Source of the DNA: an uncultured Clostridia bacterium
GTDB taxonomy: Bacteria; Bacillota; Clostridia; TANB77; CAG-508
Length of the DNA stretch: 64,000 bases
Assembly: GCA_947601495.1 (NCBI GenBank)
Contig: CANQGE010000001.1
Span: forward strand, 157,731 to 221,730
Direction of reading: 5' to 3'
Shown: piece by piece, positions 28,240-38,062 of the stretch
Layout of the letters: every line of letters starts with the position of its first letter
Position numbering within the stretch: position 1 is the first letter of the stretch
Made by a program: the position numbers and the translations under genes
The notes under the pieces: generated by a model
What the model was told of the DNA's origin: nothing
Database searches by the model: none
The model's input: the letters and a program-made list of their open reading frames with translations, nothing else

Positions 28240-30093
28240 ATGTTAGATATTAAGTCATTAAAATTTGAAAAAAGCATTAATTATCTAAAAGAGCAGTTAG
28301 AAGTGCAAAATAATAATAAACAGTTAGTCATAGATATTATGAAAAATTTATCTATGCTTATTGATAATTCTAAAGATTTAAAAGAACAAAAAGAATATCA
28401 AAATATCTATAATTCTGCTCTAAAACATCTACAAAATATATCAGCCAATATTGAAACTCTTGAAAAATTGAATTCCACTATTGGTCTTTTAGCATTTAAA
28501 TTAACAAAACTAGCTGAAGCAGAAAAAGATGGTTCTAGAACAAAACAATATCTAATTAGTGCCTTTGCTCAATTTAAAGAAGAAGTAATATCTTATACAA
28601 AATCTCTACAAAATTTAAATAAAAAAATAGTAGACGATACTAATGATTTTAATGAATTTATAAATGTTAATAATTTTAAATATAACTTTAGTTCAATAGC
28701 AAATGAAGAAGGAGCAAATTCAAATTATGAATACACAGGATTTTCTGTTAAAGACAAAAATATAGATTCTCTTGTTCAAAATGATTTTGATAATGCTGAT
28801 GAAACTAATTTTGATACTCAAGACATAAGCATTGAGGATATAGATGTTGACGATATAGATATTGAAGATATTAAAAATATCGAAAGTGATGAAAATGATG
28901 AAGGAACTATTGATTATAAAGACTTAAATTATTCTTCTCTTTCTGATATTTTAAAAAATACTGCTCTTTCTAGTGAAGTTTCAAATGAAGAAGTTTCTGA
29001 TGAAGTTCCAAAGAAGAAAACAACAAAGAAAAGCACAAAAAAATCAGAAGACAAAACAGAAAAAAAGACTAAATCTACAAAAAAATCTTCTACATCAAAA
29101 AAATCATCAAAAACAACTAAGTCTAAAGGAACAAAATCTGAAGGAAAAGCGTCTAAAAGTACTGCTTCAAAATCAAAAAAGGCTTCTACTGATGCAAAGA
29201 CATCTACCAAAAGAGTAGTAAGCATTACTAAAAAAATATCTAATTCTGCACAAAGCAAAGCTAATGAAGAAGTTGCAGATAATCCTATTTCAGCTGATAA
29301 AGATGAAAATGATGTTGCTGAAGATTTAATTTCTAATTTAGATGTACAAGACTTAATGTCAGACTTAGACATTAATGAAAATGATTTAGATGTTAAAGTA
29401 GATGATAATTTAAATAATATTTTAAACGATTCTGATACAGATAGTAAAGACGATGAAAATGATGCAGGTATTGAAGAAAGTTTAGATATCATAGAATCAA
29501 GATTCGAGGCTAAATTTAAAGATTTAGAAGAATTCGAAGCTGAACAAGAAAAAAAGGAACCTCCTCCTACTACTCAAACTAGTGAAAAAATTGAAGATAT
29601 AGTTAAAAATAACGATTTTAGTCAATTTCCATTAGATAATATTACAGATAAAATTTCAGATATTCTTTCTGCTAAACTTGATAATGAAACTTTATTAATA
29701 TCTGAAAAAACAAAAACTATATATTTGCCATATAAACTTTCTGAATTAACAAACTATATGGAAAGTTATCCAGATGTTTATGCATCTATGCAAGATGTTG
29801 TAAAACAAGAATTTATTTTGCCTTTCGACTATTTTATGAAACATCCTTATAAAGCAAGATTTTCTGAAGCATATAATATTTTAAGAAATCGTGAAGGCAA
29901 AGGTTTTATTCCTTCTGTTACATATAGTTTAAATATTGCTAGAAGATACAACTTAAATCCTGCAATTGTTGCAGCTTGTAAATCTCAAAACGAACTAGAA
30001 AGTTACTTATATTATTTAGATACAAATAAAGCTCATAGATTTAATTTCTTCAATATAATTTATGAAGTTAATCCTTTAGCAAGAAATAAATAA
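28240..30093 (+). CDS. 617-aa orphan with histone-H1-like middle, beside spoIVA
   Basis: Not recognised. Four parts are visible: an N-terminal helical/coiled region (residues 1-140); an acidic region with repeated (S/V)-(I/D)-(E/D)-D-I-D units (about 190-215); a Lys/Ser/Thr stretch of roughly 80 residues (KKTTKKSTKKSEDKTEKK and similar, about 255-335) that looks like histone H1 or an intrinsically disordered nucleic-acid-binding tail; another acidic region; and a folded-looking C-terminal 120 residues with SVTYSLNIARRYNLNPAIVAACKS. ATG with AGGAGG upstream. Convergent with spoIVA over a shared terminator. A sporulation role is only suggested by place. Confidence 0.8.
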   Translation: MLDIKSLKFEKSINYLKEQLEVQNNNKQLVIDIMKNLSMLIDNSKDLKEQKEYQNIYNSALKHLQNISANIETLEKLNSTIGLLAFKLTKLAEAEKDGSRTKQYLISAFAQFKEEVISYTKSLQNLNKKIVDDTNDFNEFINVNNFKYNFSSIANEEGANSNYEYTGFSVKDKNIDSLVQNDFDNADETNFDTQDISIEDIDVDDIDIEDIKNIESDENDEGTIDYKDLNYSSLSDILKNTALSSEVSNEEVSDEVPKKKTTKKSTKKSEDKTEKKTKSTKKSSTSKKSSKTTKSKGTKSEGKASKSTASKSKKASTDAKTSTKRVVSITKKISNSAQSKANEEVADNPISADKDENDVAEDLISNLDVQDLMSDLDINENDLDVKVDDNLNNILNDSDTDSKDDENDAGIEESLDIIESRFEAKFKDLEEFEAEQEKKEPPPTTQTSEKIEDIVKNNDFSQFPLDNITDKISDILSAKLDNETLLISEKTKTIYLPYKLSELTNYMESYPDVYASMQDVVKQEFILPFDYFMKHPYKARFSEAYNILRNREGKGFIPSVTYSLNIARRYNLNPAIVAACKSQNELESYLYYLDTNKAHRFNFFNIIYEVNPLARNK

Positions 30094-30098
30094 AATTT

Positions 30099-30128
30099 AA
30101 AATCCCAGTAAAATTTACTGGGATTTTT
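30099..30128. terminator. bidirectional terminator
   Basis: Near-perfect palindrome AATCCCAGTAAA / TTTACTGGGATT with A-tract before and T-tract after, between the 28240 gene and the convergent spoIVA. Confidence 0.9.
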
Positions 30129-31607
30129 TTATAATATTATACAAATTAGTCCACCACTTCCCTCATTTACAATTCTTTCTAATGTTTCTTGTAGTTTTCC
30201 TTGTGCTTCTTCTGGCATTTTAGCCAATTTATTTTGTAATCCTTCGTTCACAAGTTCATGCAAACTTTTTCCAAATATATTTGATTCCCATATTTTCTTT
30301 GGATCACTTTCAAACTCAGAAAGTAAATACTTTACTAAATCTTCTGATTGTTTTTCGCTTCCTACAATTGGTGATACTTCTGTTTCTGTATTTATTTTTA
30401 TCATATGAATTGATGGTGCTTTTGCTTTTAATTTAACACCATATCTTGAACCTTGCTTTACAATTTCTGGTTCTTCTAAAATTAAATCATCTATTTCTGG
30501 AGTTACTATTCCATATCCTCTTTCATTAACTTGATGTAAAGCATATGCCATTTTGTCATAATCTTTCTTTATTTTAGAAAATGAAGATATGCAACTGAAA
30601 AGCTCTCCCTCATTTTTAATTTTTACACCAGTTATATCACTTAACACATTATAAAATAAGCTATCATTTAATTCTACTTTTACAGATACTACACCTGTTC
30701 CTAAATTTATTTCTTCAACCTCTGCCTTTTTTATATTTTCTGATTCTTCAAGTTTTAAGTATGTATCGTTTATATCTTTTAATCTAGTTACTTCTGAAAA
30801 AGAGTTTTTTACGCTTTCAAATAAATTTCTTTTTAATTCATTATTTACATCTAATCCATCAATCCAACGAGGAAATTTTACTTCTATTTTTTCTATCATA
30901 AATTCATATAATAATTTTGAAAAAATTAAATTAATATCTTCCATATTTAATTCTAAACAATTTATAGGTATTACAGTTGTTCCATATTTTTCAGATAAAT
31001 TGTTTGCCATTTCTATACTATATCCATCATTTGGATTTTGGCAATTCATAAGCATAATAAATGGTTTGTTTAATTCTTGCAGTTCTTTTACTACTCTTTC
31101 TTCTGCTCCTATATATTCTTCTCTAGGAATATCTGTAATTGTTCCATCTGTTGTAACTATTATTCCAACAGTAGAATGTTCCACTATTACTTTTTTAGTT
31201 CCAAGTTCAGCAGCTGTTTCAAAAGGCATTTCACTTTCAGACCAAGGTGTTTTTACCATTCTTGGCATATCGTCTTCTAAATAGCCTAAAGCGTTATTAA
31301 CTAAATAGCCAACACAATCTACTAATCTCGTTTTTAATTTTACATTTCCATTTAAAGTAATTTCAACAGCTTCATTTGGAATAAATTTTGGTTCTGTTGT
31401 CATTATTGTTCTACCACTTGCACTTTGTGGCAGTTCATCAATTGCCCTTTCTTTTTTATATTCATTATTTATATTTGGTAAAACAAGTAACTCCATAAAT
31501 TTTTTTATAAACGTAGATTTACCTGTTCTTACTGGTCCAACAACTCCTATATAAATATCGCCTTCTGTTCTTTGGGCAATACTTTGATATAACCTTAAAT
31601 TTTCCAT
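30129..31607 (-). CDS. spoIVA: stage IV sporulation protein A
   Basis: 492 aa, as in Bacillus subtilis. SpoIVA is an ATPase that polymerises on the outer forespore membrane to form the basement layer of the spore coat. Walker A GPVRTGKS at residues 24-31, TSAxG-like SGRTIMTTEPKF, then LVDCVGYLV and the conserved C-terminal DxxLEEPEIV...YGVKLKAKAPS. Start at 31607 has GGAGGG eight bases upstream; the longer in-frame start has no site. Clear evidence that the organism forms endospores. Confidence 0.97.
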   Translation of the reverse strand: MENLRLYQSIAQRTEGDIYIGVVGPVRTGKSTFIKKFMELLVLPNINNEYKKERAIDELPQSASGRTIMTTEPKFIPNEAVEITLNGNVKLKTRLVDCVGYLVNNALGYLEDDMPRMVKTPWSESEMPFETAAELGTKKVIVEHSTVGIIVTTDGTITDIPREEYIGAEERVVKELQELNKPFIMLMNCQNPNDGYSIEMANNLSEKYGTTVIPINCLELNMEDINLIFSKLLYEFMIEKIEVKFPRWIDGLDVNNELKRNLFESVKNSFSEVTRLKDINDTYLKLEESENIKKAEVEEINLGTGVVSVKVELNDSLFYNVLSDITGVKIKNEGELFSCISSFSKIKKDYDKMAYALHQVNERGYGIVTPEIDDLILEEPEIVKQGSRYGVKLKAKAPSIHMIKINTETEVSPIVGSEKQSEDLVKYLLSEFESDPKKIWESNIFGKSLHELVNEGLQNKLAKMPEEAQGKLQETLERIVNEGSGGLICIIL

Positions 31608-31683
31608 TAAAAAATACCCTCCTATAAATTTGTACATCTTTTTACTAATTTATATTAGGGTAAAATTTTTTTATGACTATTTT

Positions 31684-32415
31684 TTATATTTTATTTCCAA
31701 CATTTACTAATATATAAAATTTTCCACTTTCTTTATTTAGAACTTCATAATTTTTTTCATATAATTTTACTTGATTAATGGTGTTAGCTTTATTTGTTTG
31801 CTCCATTGTTTCTATATTTGTAAATTCATTATTTTCATCTGTCCAAATCATCATATATGTATAGTTTTCTAAATCTTCATAATTATCCATTATTGAAAAC
31901 TCACTGTTTGCATAATTATCTCTTGTTACTTGATTTACTGCTCCAAAATCCCTATAAAAAATATCTTTCCAATATGTGCCATCTTTATAATAATATATTC
32001 CATAAGAAAAATTGTCTATATGATAGCTCGATGAATATAGTTTAAAATCATTAAAATCTATTCTTCCTGTTTTAATGTCTTCATCTATATCTACAATTAT
32101 GTTATTTCTTAACATATAATTTTTTCCAATATTACATTCATAAATTTTGTTTTGTATTTTAAAATAGCTTCCTGTTCCCGCAATATTTAACTCATCAATA
32201 TTATATATTGGAATAATTTCATTATTTGAGTTTGATTCATTTTCTATAACATCCATTTCTTTAGAGTAAATCTTTTTTAATTGAGTATTTTCATTATTTT
32301 CAAGTTTCATTTTATTATCTATTAAATAATAAGTTGTAATTACAAATAGTAGTAAAAATATCATAGCGAATAAAACAAAAACAGATATTATTCCTTTTTC
32401 ATTATTTTTTTTCAT
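31684..32415 (-). CDS. membrane-anchored protein, unknown
   Basis: 243 aa. Short basic N-terminus ending in EKG, then one hydrophobic helix (residues 9-32), then an outer domain rich in Tyr, Asn and Asp. The EKGIISVFVLF start resembles the class III pilin-like or PilX-type N-terminus (K-G then helix), and a prepilin peptidase lies at 42697; this is a weak hint. ATG with AAGGAAC upstream. Divergent from gerAA. Confidence 0.65.
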   Translation of the reverse strand: MKKNNEKGIISVFVLFAMIFLLLFVITTYYLIDNKMKLENNENTQLKKIYSKEMDVIENESNSNNEIIPIYNIDELNIAGTGSYFKIQNKIYECNIGKNYMLRNNIIVDIDEDIKTGRIDFNDFKLYSSSYHIDNFSYGIYYYKDGTYWKDIFYRDFGAVNQVTRDNYANSEFSIMDNYEDLENYTYMMIWTDENNEFTNIETMEQTNKANTINQVKLYEKNYEVLNKESGKFYILVNVGNKI

Positions 32416-32513
32416 ATTTGTTCCTTTAATTTTTTTTAATTATATCACATTTTTATAGTAATAGTATATTTTTTTGTAAAATACTAATAATACTTTGTAT
32501 TAGGAGAAAAATT

Positions 32514-34179
32514 ATGGTAAAAAAAATATTTAATGACATTTTTAAATATAAAGAAAAAGAAGAATATGAATTTATTTTGCCTGATGTAGCTAATAATATA
32601 GCTGAAAATGAATTTAATGAAGAAGATAATCAAACAGTTTATAAATCTATAGATGAAAATTTATATTACTTAAAAATAAAATATAACATGCTAATTAATA
32701 GTGATATAAAATCTAGAGAATTTACTTTAAACATTTCAAATCATAATATAAAAGCATTTATTTTTTATATTGATGGAATGGTTGAAGATTCTGCAATTAA
32801 TGATTTTATTATGAAACCCCTTTTACTTAAAAATTCTATGCAAATGAAAATTTCAAAGCAAAGTACTAATCAAATATTAAGCACTGAAAAAAAATTTAAT
32901 TTAGAAAATTATTTATATTCTAGTTTAATTCCGCAAAACAGTGTTTCTAAAGAAACTAAATTTTCAGATATAGTAGTAAAAGTTAATGCAGGATTTTGTG
33001 CTTTATTTGTTGATAATTTAAATATTGCTCTTTGCATTGAAACTAAAGGCTTTAAAGGACGTAGTGTAGATCAACCTATAACAGAATCTGTAGTTCAAGG
33101 TGCTCAAGAAGGTTTTGTAGAAAACATAAGAACAAACACTTCTATGCTTAGAAAAATTATAAATAACGAAAATTTAATCATTGAAGAAACTACTGTTGGG
33201 AAAATTAGTAAAACTAAAGTTGCAATTTGCTATATGAAGAATATAGCTAATGATGATTTAGTGGCAGAAGTGAAATATAGAGTTAATAATCTTCAAATAG
33301 ACTACATTCTTTCTTCTGGTCAGCTTACTCAATTTATAAAAGATTCTTCTAAAATGGCTTTTCCACAAACAATTTCTACTGAAAGATCTGATAAAACTTC
33401 TAGATATTTGCTTTTAGGAAGAGTAGCCATACTTATAAATGGCTCTCCTTTTTCTATTATTCTTCCAGCTTCACTAATAGATTTTCTAAGTTCTCCAGAA
33501 GATTCAAATTTAAATTATCATTATGCTAATTTTCTAAGAATTTTGCGCTCTGTTGCTTTAGTTTCAGCTTTATTAATTCCTGGATTATATATAGCTATTA
33601 CTATGTATCATTATGAACTCATACCATCAGAACTTTTATTTGCAATTGTTGCTGCTCGTGAAGCTATTCCTTTTCCAATTCTCTTTGAAATTATAATAAT
33701 GGAAGCATCTTTTGAACTAATTCAAGAAGCAAGTATTCGTGTTCCCTCTTCTTTTAGCACAACTGTACGGAATAATTGGTGCTTTAATTTTAGGAGAAGC
33801 AGCAGTTTCTGCAAATATTGTTAGTCCTATTTTAATTATAATTGTAGCTTTTTCAGGAATTTGCTCTTTTGCAATACCAGATAATTCTTTAAGATTTGCA
33901 GTAAAAATGTTTCGTTTTGCCTATATCATTTTAGGATATTTAGCAGGATTTTTAGGAATTGCTTTTGGATTTTTTATTCATTTTTTAATTCTTGCAAATC
34001 AAAGCTCTTTTGGAGTATCTTTCTTTGCACCTTATATTCCTCTTTCCGATTTATCTAAAGGTGAAAGTCTTCATGTTGATCCTGTTTGGAAACGTGAAAA
34101 AAGAAGTCCTTTTCTTAATACTAAAAAGCCAGATACTGAAAGTCATATTAGTATGAAATGGAGGAAAAATGAAAAATAA
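32514..34179 (+). CDS. gerAA: spore germination receptor subunit A, needs +1 shift at CGG
   Basis: 554 aa when the two frames are joined. GerAA is the largest subunit of the nutrient germinant receptor in the inner spore membrane. N-terminal soluble domain (1-290), with TIGxxxxSKTKVAICY-type and PIT-ESVVQGAQEGFVENIRTN motifs, then about five membrane helices with EAIPFPILFE. Frame 0 runs from 32514 and, after 418 codons, meets CGG at 33768 in the invariant stretch IRVP..-T-V-G-IIGALILGEAAV; it then stops at 33824. Skipping the C restores GIIGALILGEAAVSANIVSP and continues to 34179. RBS AGGAG. Overlaps gerAB by 11 bases. Confidence 0.85.
33768..33770 (+). other. in-frame CGG at +1 frameshift point in gerAA
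   Basis: Sequence ACT-GTA-CGG-AAT in frame 0. Reading GTA then GGA-ATA-ATT (skipping C33768) gives the conserved V-G-I-I-G-A-L. No Shine-Dalgarno-like stimulator lies just upstream and no slippery run is present. Confidence 0.8.
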
Positions 34180-35260
34180 TTATAAGTTAGAAAACATTGA
34201 AATCATTTCTATTATACTTTTAGTTATGATTAATAAATTAATTTTAAATGTGCCTTATTATATTGTTAATCTTACTGGTAGTGGCTCAATAGTAAATATT
34301 ATTTATATTGGAATAATCGATTTTATATTTTTACTTGTAATTATAAAATTATTAAATAAATTTGGAAATTTAGATTTATTAGATATTTCAGAGTTTTTAG
34401 CAGGTAAACGTTTAAAAATTGTTACTGCTTTTTTAAGTATATCTCTTTTTATGCTAGTATCTTTTATAACTTTAATTGATTTTTCAAATGTACTTCACAC
34501 AATTTATTTTTCTAATTTCGATATGACTTTTATTTTACTAGTTTTTATTATTGGAATTTTAATTGCTAATTTAATAGGCTTTAAATCAATAGTTAGAATT
34601 GCTACTTTCATAATTCCTTTTGCTATTATAAGTGTAATTATTTCTTTCTTCTCTGTTTTTAATAGCTATGACTTAGAACATCTAACACCAATTTTAGGAA
34701 GAAATTACTACACTACTTTTGGTTTAGGATTAACTAACACATTTGCTATGTATATAATAGTTTACTACTATTTTTTAAAACCACTACTTAAAAATCCAGA
34801 AGATTTTAAAAAAATTTCTATTATTTCATATATTATTTCTTTAGCAATATTGCTTTTAACTGTAACATCTATGCTTACATTATTTAACACAACAACAAGT
34901 AGTGAGCCTATTAATTCTTTATTTTTACTAATTAGACAAATAGAACTTGGAACATTCATTCAAAGAGTTGATTCTGTTTTTATACTGCTTTGGATTTTAT
35001 CAATTTTTACTTATTTAAGTTTTGTAGTCTTTATTATTAATCGAATCTTAAAGAAAATATTAAATGTTTCTAATGAAAAAATGTTATCCTTTTCTACTTG
35101 TAGCATACTTTTTGGATTAACTTTAATTCCAATAAATGTATCAAAAATTCATTTTATAGAAAACACACTTTATAAATATATAATTTTAGCTTTTATGTTT
35201 GGATTTAGCTTTATAATACTTATTTTAGCAAGTATAAAAAAATTAAGGAGCAATAAATAA
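34169..35260 (+). CDS. gerAB: spore germination receptor subunit B
   Basis: 363 aa with about 10 membrane helices, a member of the APC transporter superfamily (endospore germination permease). In GerA receptors this subunit binds or senses the germinant. Starts inside the end of gerAA (ATGGAGG upstream), so it is translated only if ribosomes reach the shifted frame or initiate afresh at 34169. Contains one CGA arginine codon (35042), showing that CGN codons are otherwise read. Confidence 0.92.
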   Translation: MKNNYKLENIEIISIILLVMINKLILNVPYYIVNLTGSGSIVNIIYIGIIDFIFLLVIIKLLNKFGNLDLLDISEFLAGKRLKIVTAFLSISLFMLVSFITLIDFSNVLHTIYFSNFDMTFILLVFIIGILIANLIGFKSIVRIATFIIPFAIISVIISFFSVFNSYDLEHLTPILGRNYYTTFGLGLTNTFAMYIIVYYYFLKPLLKNPEDFKKISIISYIISLAILLLTVTSMLTLFNTTTSSEPINSLFLLIRQIELGTFIQRVDSVFILLWILSIFTYLSFVVFIINRILKKILNVSNEKMLSFSTCSILFGLTLIPINVSKIHFIENTLYKYIILAFMFGFSFIILILASIKKLRSNK

Positions 35261-35261
35261 T

Positions 35262-36410
35262 ATGAAAAAGTTTGTAAGTTTAATTTTAGTTTTAATTTTA
35301 CCTTTATATGTATTTACTGGTTGCAACTATACAAATGGAATTGATGAATATTATTTTATTATTTCTTTAGGATTAGATGTTGCTGATAATGGTCTTATAA
35401 AATTAAGTATTCAAAATTCTTCAAACTCTTCTCAAGATGAATCTGGCTCTTCTAGCAGTTCTAGTAGTCAATCTAGCAATTATAAAATTTATTCTGTTGA
35501 AGCAAAAACAATTGATGAAGGAATTACTATTTTAAACAATTACTTAAATAAAAAAATAAATTTAACACATTGCTCTGCATTAATAATTTCTGAAGAACTA
35601 GCCAAAAAAGGAATTAAAAGCTATATAAATACTTTAAGTAATAATCCAGAACTACGCCATACGTGTAACATAATTATTAGTTCTACTACAGCATTTGATC
35701 TTATGGATAAAGTTTCTAATTCTGGAGAAGTTTTTTCTGCAAGGCTTTATGATTATTTAACTAATACAACTGATTACACTGGTTTTACTGTAAAATCAAC
35801 ATTTGGAAAATTTTTTCAAGGATTAGATAATGGATATTATGAACCAAGTGCCATATATACTTTAGTAGGTAATTCAACAGTTCAAACTGCAGGAATTGCT
35901 GTTTTTAATAAAGATAAAATGATAGGTCATATCGATGCTTCTCAATCTATTGCACATTTAATTGCAACAAATGAATTAGAAGATGCTACTATTACTTTAA
36001 ATAATCCCTTTGCAGAAGGTGAAAATATTGATTTAGAAATTAGTTTATATAAAAATACAGATATTAATATAGAATTAATTAATAATACACCATTTATTTC
36101 TTTATGTGTTTATCCAGAAGGTGCTGTTTTAAGTTCTGGAGATAGTTTTAATTATATAAATGATGAAAACATTGAAAAATTGGAAAAGGAAGTTAATAAT
36201 TATATTGAAAAGTTACTCGATAGCTATTTATATACAATAACTAAAAAGTATAATTCAGATATTTTAGGATTAAAAGCATTATATAAATCTCATTTTTTAA
36301 CTAGAGATGAATTTGAAAAAGTTCATTGGGATGAAATTTTTGGTGACTCATTTTTTGACATAAAAGTAATTACTAAAATTAATTCTAGCAATTTATTTAA
36401 TAAAGAATAA
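35262..36410 (+). CDS. gerAC: spore germination receptor lipoprotein subunit C
   Basis: 382 aa. Lipoprotein signal with lipobox VFTGC (Cys21), then GIDEYYFIISLGLDV, the typical Ger(x)C start after lipidation. A Ser-rich linker (SSQDESGSSSSSSSQSS, about residues 48-66) is unusually long. It sits on the outer face of the inner spore membrane. ATG follows the gerAB stop by one base with AAGGAG in the gerAB end. Confidence 0.93.
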   Translation: MKKFVSLILVLILPLYVFTGCNYTNGIDEYYFIISLGLDVADNGLIKLSIQNSSNSSQDESGSSSSSSSQSSNYKIYSVEAKTIDEGITILNNYLNKKINLTHCSALIISEELAKKGIKSYINTLSNNPELRHTCNIIISSTTAFDLMDKVSNSGEVFSARLYDYLTNTTDYTGFTVKSTFGKFFQGLDNGYYEPSAIYTLVGNSTVQTAGIAVFNKDKMIGHIDASQSIAHLIATNELEDATITLNNPFAEGENIDLEISLYKNTDINIELINNTPFISLCVYPEGAVLSSGDSFNYINDENIEKLEKEVNNYIEKLLDSYLYTITKKYNSDILGLKALYKSHFLTRDEFEKVHWDEIFGDSFFDIKVITKINSSNLFNKE

Positions 36411-36424
36411 AAGGAAATTTTTTT

Positions 36425-36592
36425 ATGAAATTTTTAATAATTATTATTTTAATATATTCTTTTTTTAAAAGCATATATTATGCTAATTTTGAATTAAAAG
36501 AAAAAGAAAATAAACCTGCAGGAATTGCTTTATATTTTTTAGCAATCTTTGGGTTTATTTTCCCTACTTTCTTATTATTTACAATTTATTAA
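36425..36592 (+). CDS. 55-aa two-helix protein, GerD-subunit-like
   Basis: 55 aa, 14 bases after gerAC with AAGGA upstream. Two hydrophobic helices (residues 2-20 and 34-55) joined by a charged hairpin NFELKEKENKPAG. Several Bacillus gerA-type operons carry a fourth small gene for a two-helix D protein that adjusts receptor response; size, topology and place agree. The stop overlaps the convergent gene at 36589 by four bases. Confidence 0.65.
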   Translation: MKFLIIIILIYSFFKSIYYANFELKEKENKPAGIALYFLAIFGFIFPTFLLFTIY

Positions 36593-37440
36593 TCTTCTGT
36601 TGATTCACTTTTTATATTTTTAATAATAGCAGATGCAATTATTGCAACAATTCCACATACTACAAAAATATTTCCTCTATCTGAAATTCCATAAATAATT
36701 TCTTTCAAAACACTTATTATCAAGTTACTTATTGAAGTTGATAGAAAAACTATATTATCTATGTCTACATTAGAAAAGAATAAACCAACACCTATTTTTA
36801 TTATCACTCCTGAAGATAATAAAGATATTCCCAAAAAATTAATAGCAGTTAACAAATCTTTAATATTAATTATAACTAAAGCAGCTATTAAAATAATTAA
36901 TATAGTTATTGGTAAATTTTTAACTTTATCATTTATTTTGTTTAAATCTTTTACAGCAGAGTTTGCTTGTTTATAAACTGATGTGGAAACATTTACATTA
37001 TTATCATATTCATCAACAATTAAGTTCTCAAACTTTTTTATGTTGTTTTTATTTTGCTCATTTAAAGTTAAGTTTTGAGAGGAAGCATAATCTTGTATTT
37101 TTTGATCTAAAGTACTTCTTAAAGTTTCACTACTTAAAGAAATTTCTTTTCCACCATAAACAAAATCAACTATACTATCTATATCATTTTGCAACATCTC
37201 ATTAGTAAATAAATTATCTATTATATCCACTGGAAATCCAGATTGATATATATATTTTTCAAAACCATCTTTTATTTCTCTAGCAACTTGAACATTAAAT
37301 TCTGTCTCTTTCATTTTTTGTTTTACATAGGTTTTATTTAAAATTTTATCATTTAAAATATTTATTCCTAATAATGAGAAAATACCAAATATAATTAAAA
37401 AAGACAGAATTGCACTTATTACATATCTTAATATTTTCAT
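36589..37440 (-). CDS. membrane protein with extracellular loop domain, unknown
   Basis: 283 aa. One N-terminal helix (7-29), a 150-residue predominantly helical outside domain without cysteines, then three or four C-terminal helices. Not recognised. It lies 4 bases after the sortase gene stop-start pair and probably shares its transcript, so a cell-surface role is plausible. Confidence 0.7.
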   Translation of the reverse strand: MKILRYVISAILSFLIIFGIFSLLGINILNDKILNKTYVKQKMKETEFNVQVAREIKDGFEKYIYQSGFPVDIIDNLFTNEMLQNDIDSIVDFVYGGKEISLSSETLRSTLDQKIQDYASSQNLTLNEQNKNNIKKFENLIVDEYDNNVNVSTSVYKQANSAVKDLNKINDKVKNLPITILIILIAALVIINIKDLLTAINFLGISLLSSGVIIKIGVGLFFSNVDIDNIVFLSTSISNLIISVLKEIIYGISDRGNIFVVCGIVAIIASAIIKNIKSESTED

Positions 37441-37444
37441 TATT

Positions 37445-38062
37445 TTATTCCTCCACTAAATTAGCATATACAACATATCTTTGAGATGCATGTCCAATGT
37501 TGTTTATTGGCCAACATGTGTAAATCATTAATATTTCTTTTTCTTCTTGTATTGGAACTTTATCTACTTCTGTCTCTTTAACTATTTGTGTATCATATAT
37601 TTCATAATTAAAATTTCCATAGGTTGTTTCTAAATTAATTATATCTCCAACTTGAGCTTTTGGTAAACTTCCTAAAAAGCTACTAAAATTATGTCCTGCA
37701 AGTATTATACTTCCGCCTTCACCCGGAAAAAATGAATTTTCATCATGAGCTATACCGCTTTTTAAAATTGTGTAATTTGCTCCATAGTATACAGGCTGTT
37801 CTAAACCAATGCTAGGTATTTTTAATGTGGCATACTTACTTCCATATGTTGGATAATTAATTAAAACATTCCCATTTAAAACTGGCTGAACACCTTTTAT
37901 GTTGTTTTCATTAACTGTTATTACTTTTAAAAGATATATTGCCATATCAAATTTTTCTTTTCCTATCTTTGATAAAGTAAAACAGATAATTGTAACAAAC
38001 AAAAAAGCAACTATTAAAGATATAATAGCTGCTTTTATAATGTTTAAAAACTTTTTATTCAT
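37445..38062 (-). CDS. class D sortase
   Basis: 205 aa transpeptidase that anchors surface proteins to peptidoglycan. One N-terminal helix, catalytic His in ILAGHNFSSFLG (about residue 118), Cys in LMIYTCWP (about residue 182) and Arg in ASQRYVVYA. The spacing and SFLG box match class D sortases of spore-formers. Its ATG overlaps the stop of the surface protein gene by one base (TAATG), so the pair is translationally coupled and the neighbour is a likely substrate. Confidence 0.9.
   Translation of the reverse strand: MNKKFLNIIKAAIISLIVAFLFVTIICFTLSKIGKEKFDMAIYLLKVITVNENNIKGVQPVLNGNVLINYPTYGSKYATLKIPSIGLEQPVYYGANYTILKSGIAHDENSFFPGEGGSIILAGHNFSSFLGSLPKAQVGDIINLETTYGNFNYEIYDTQIVKETEVDKVPIQEEKEILMIYTCWPINNIGHASQRYVVYANLVEE

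Noticed and set aside
28929..29492. 187-aa antisense reading frame
   Set aside because: It mirrors the Lys/Ser-rich coding stretch; its composition (Ser, Phe, Leu, Val) is what an antisense frame of AAA/TCT codons gives, and it has no ribosome-binding site.
33739..34179. A separate gene beginning at GTG 33739
   Set aside because: It is the C-terminal part of GerAA; there is no ribosome-binding site before 33739, and the membrane helix sequence continues from the first frame.
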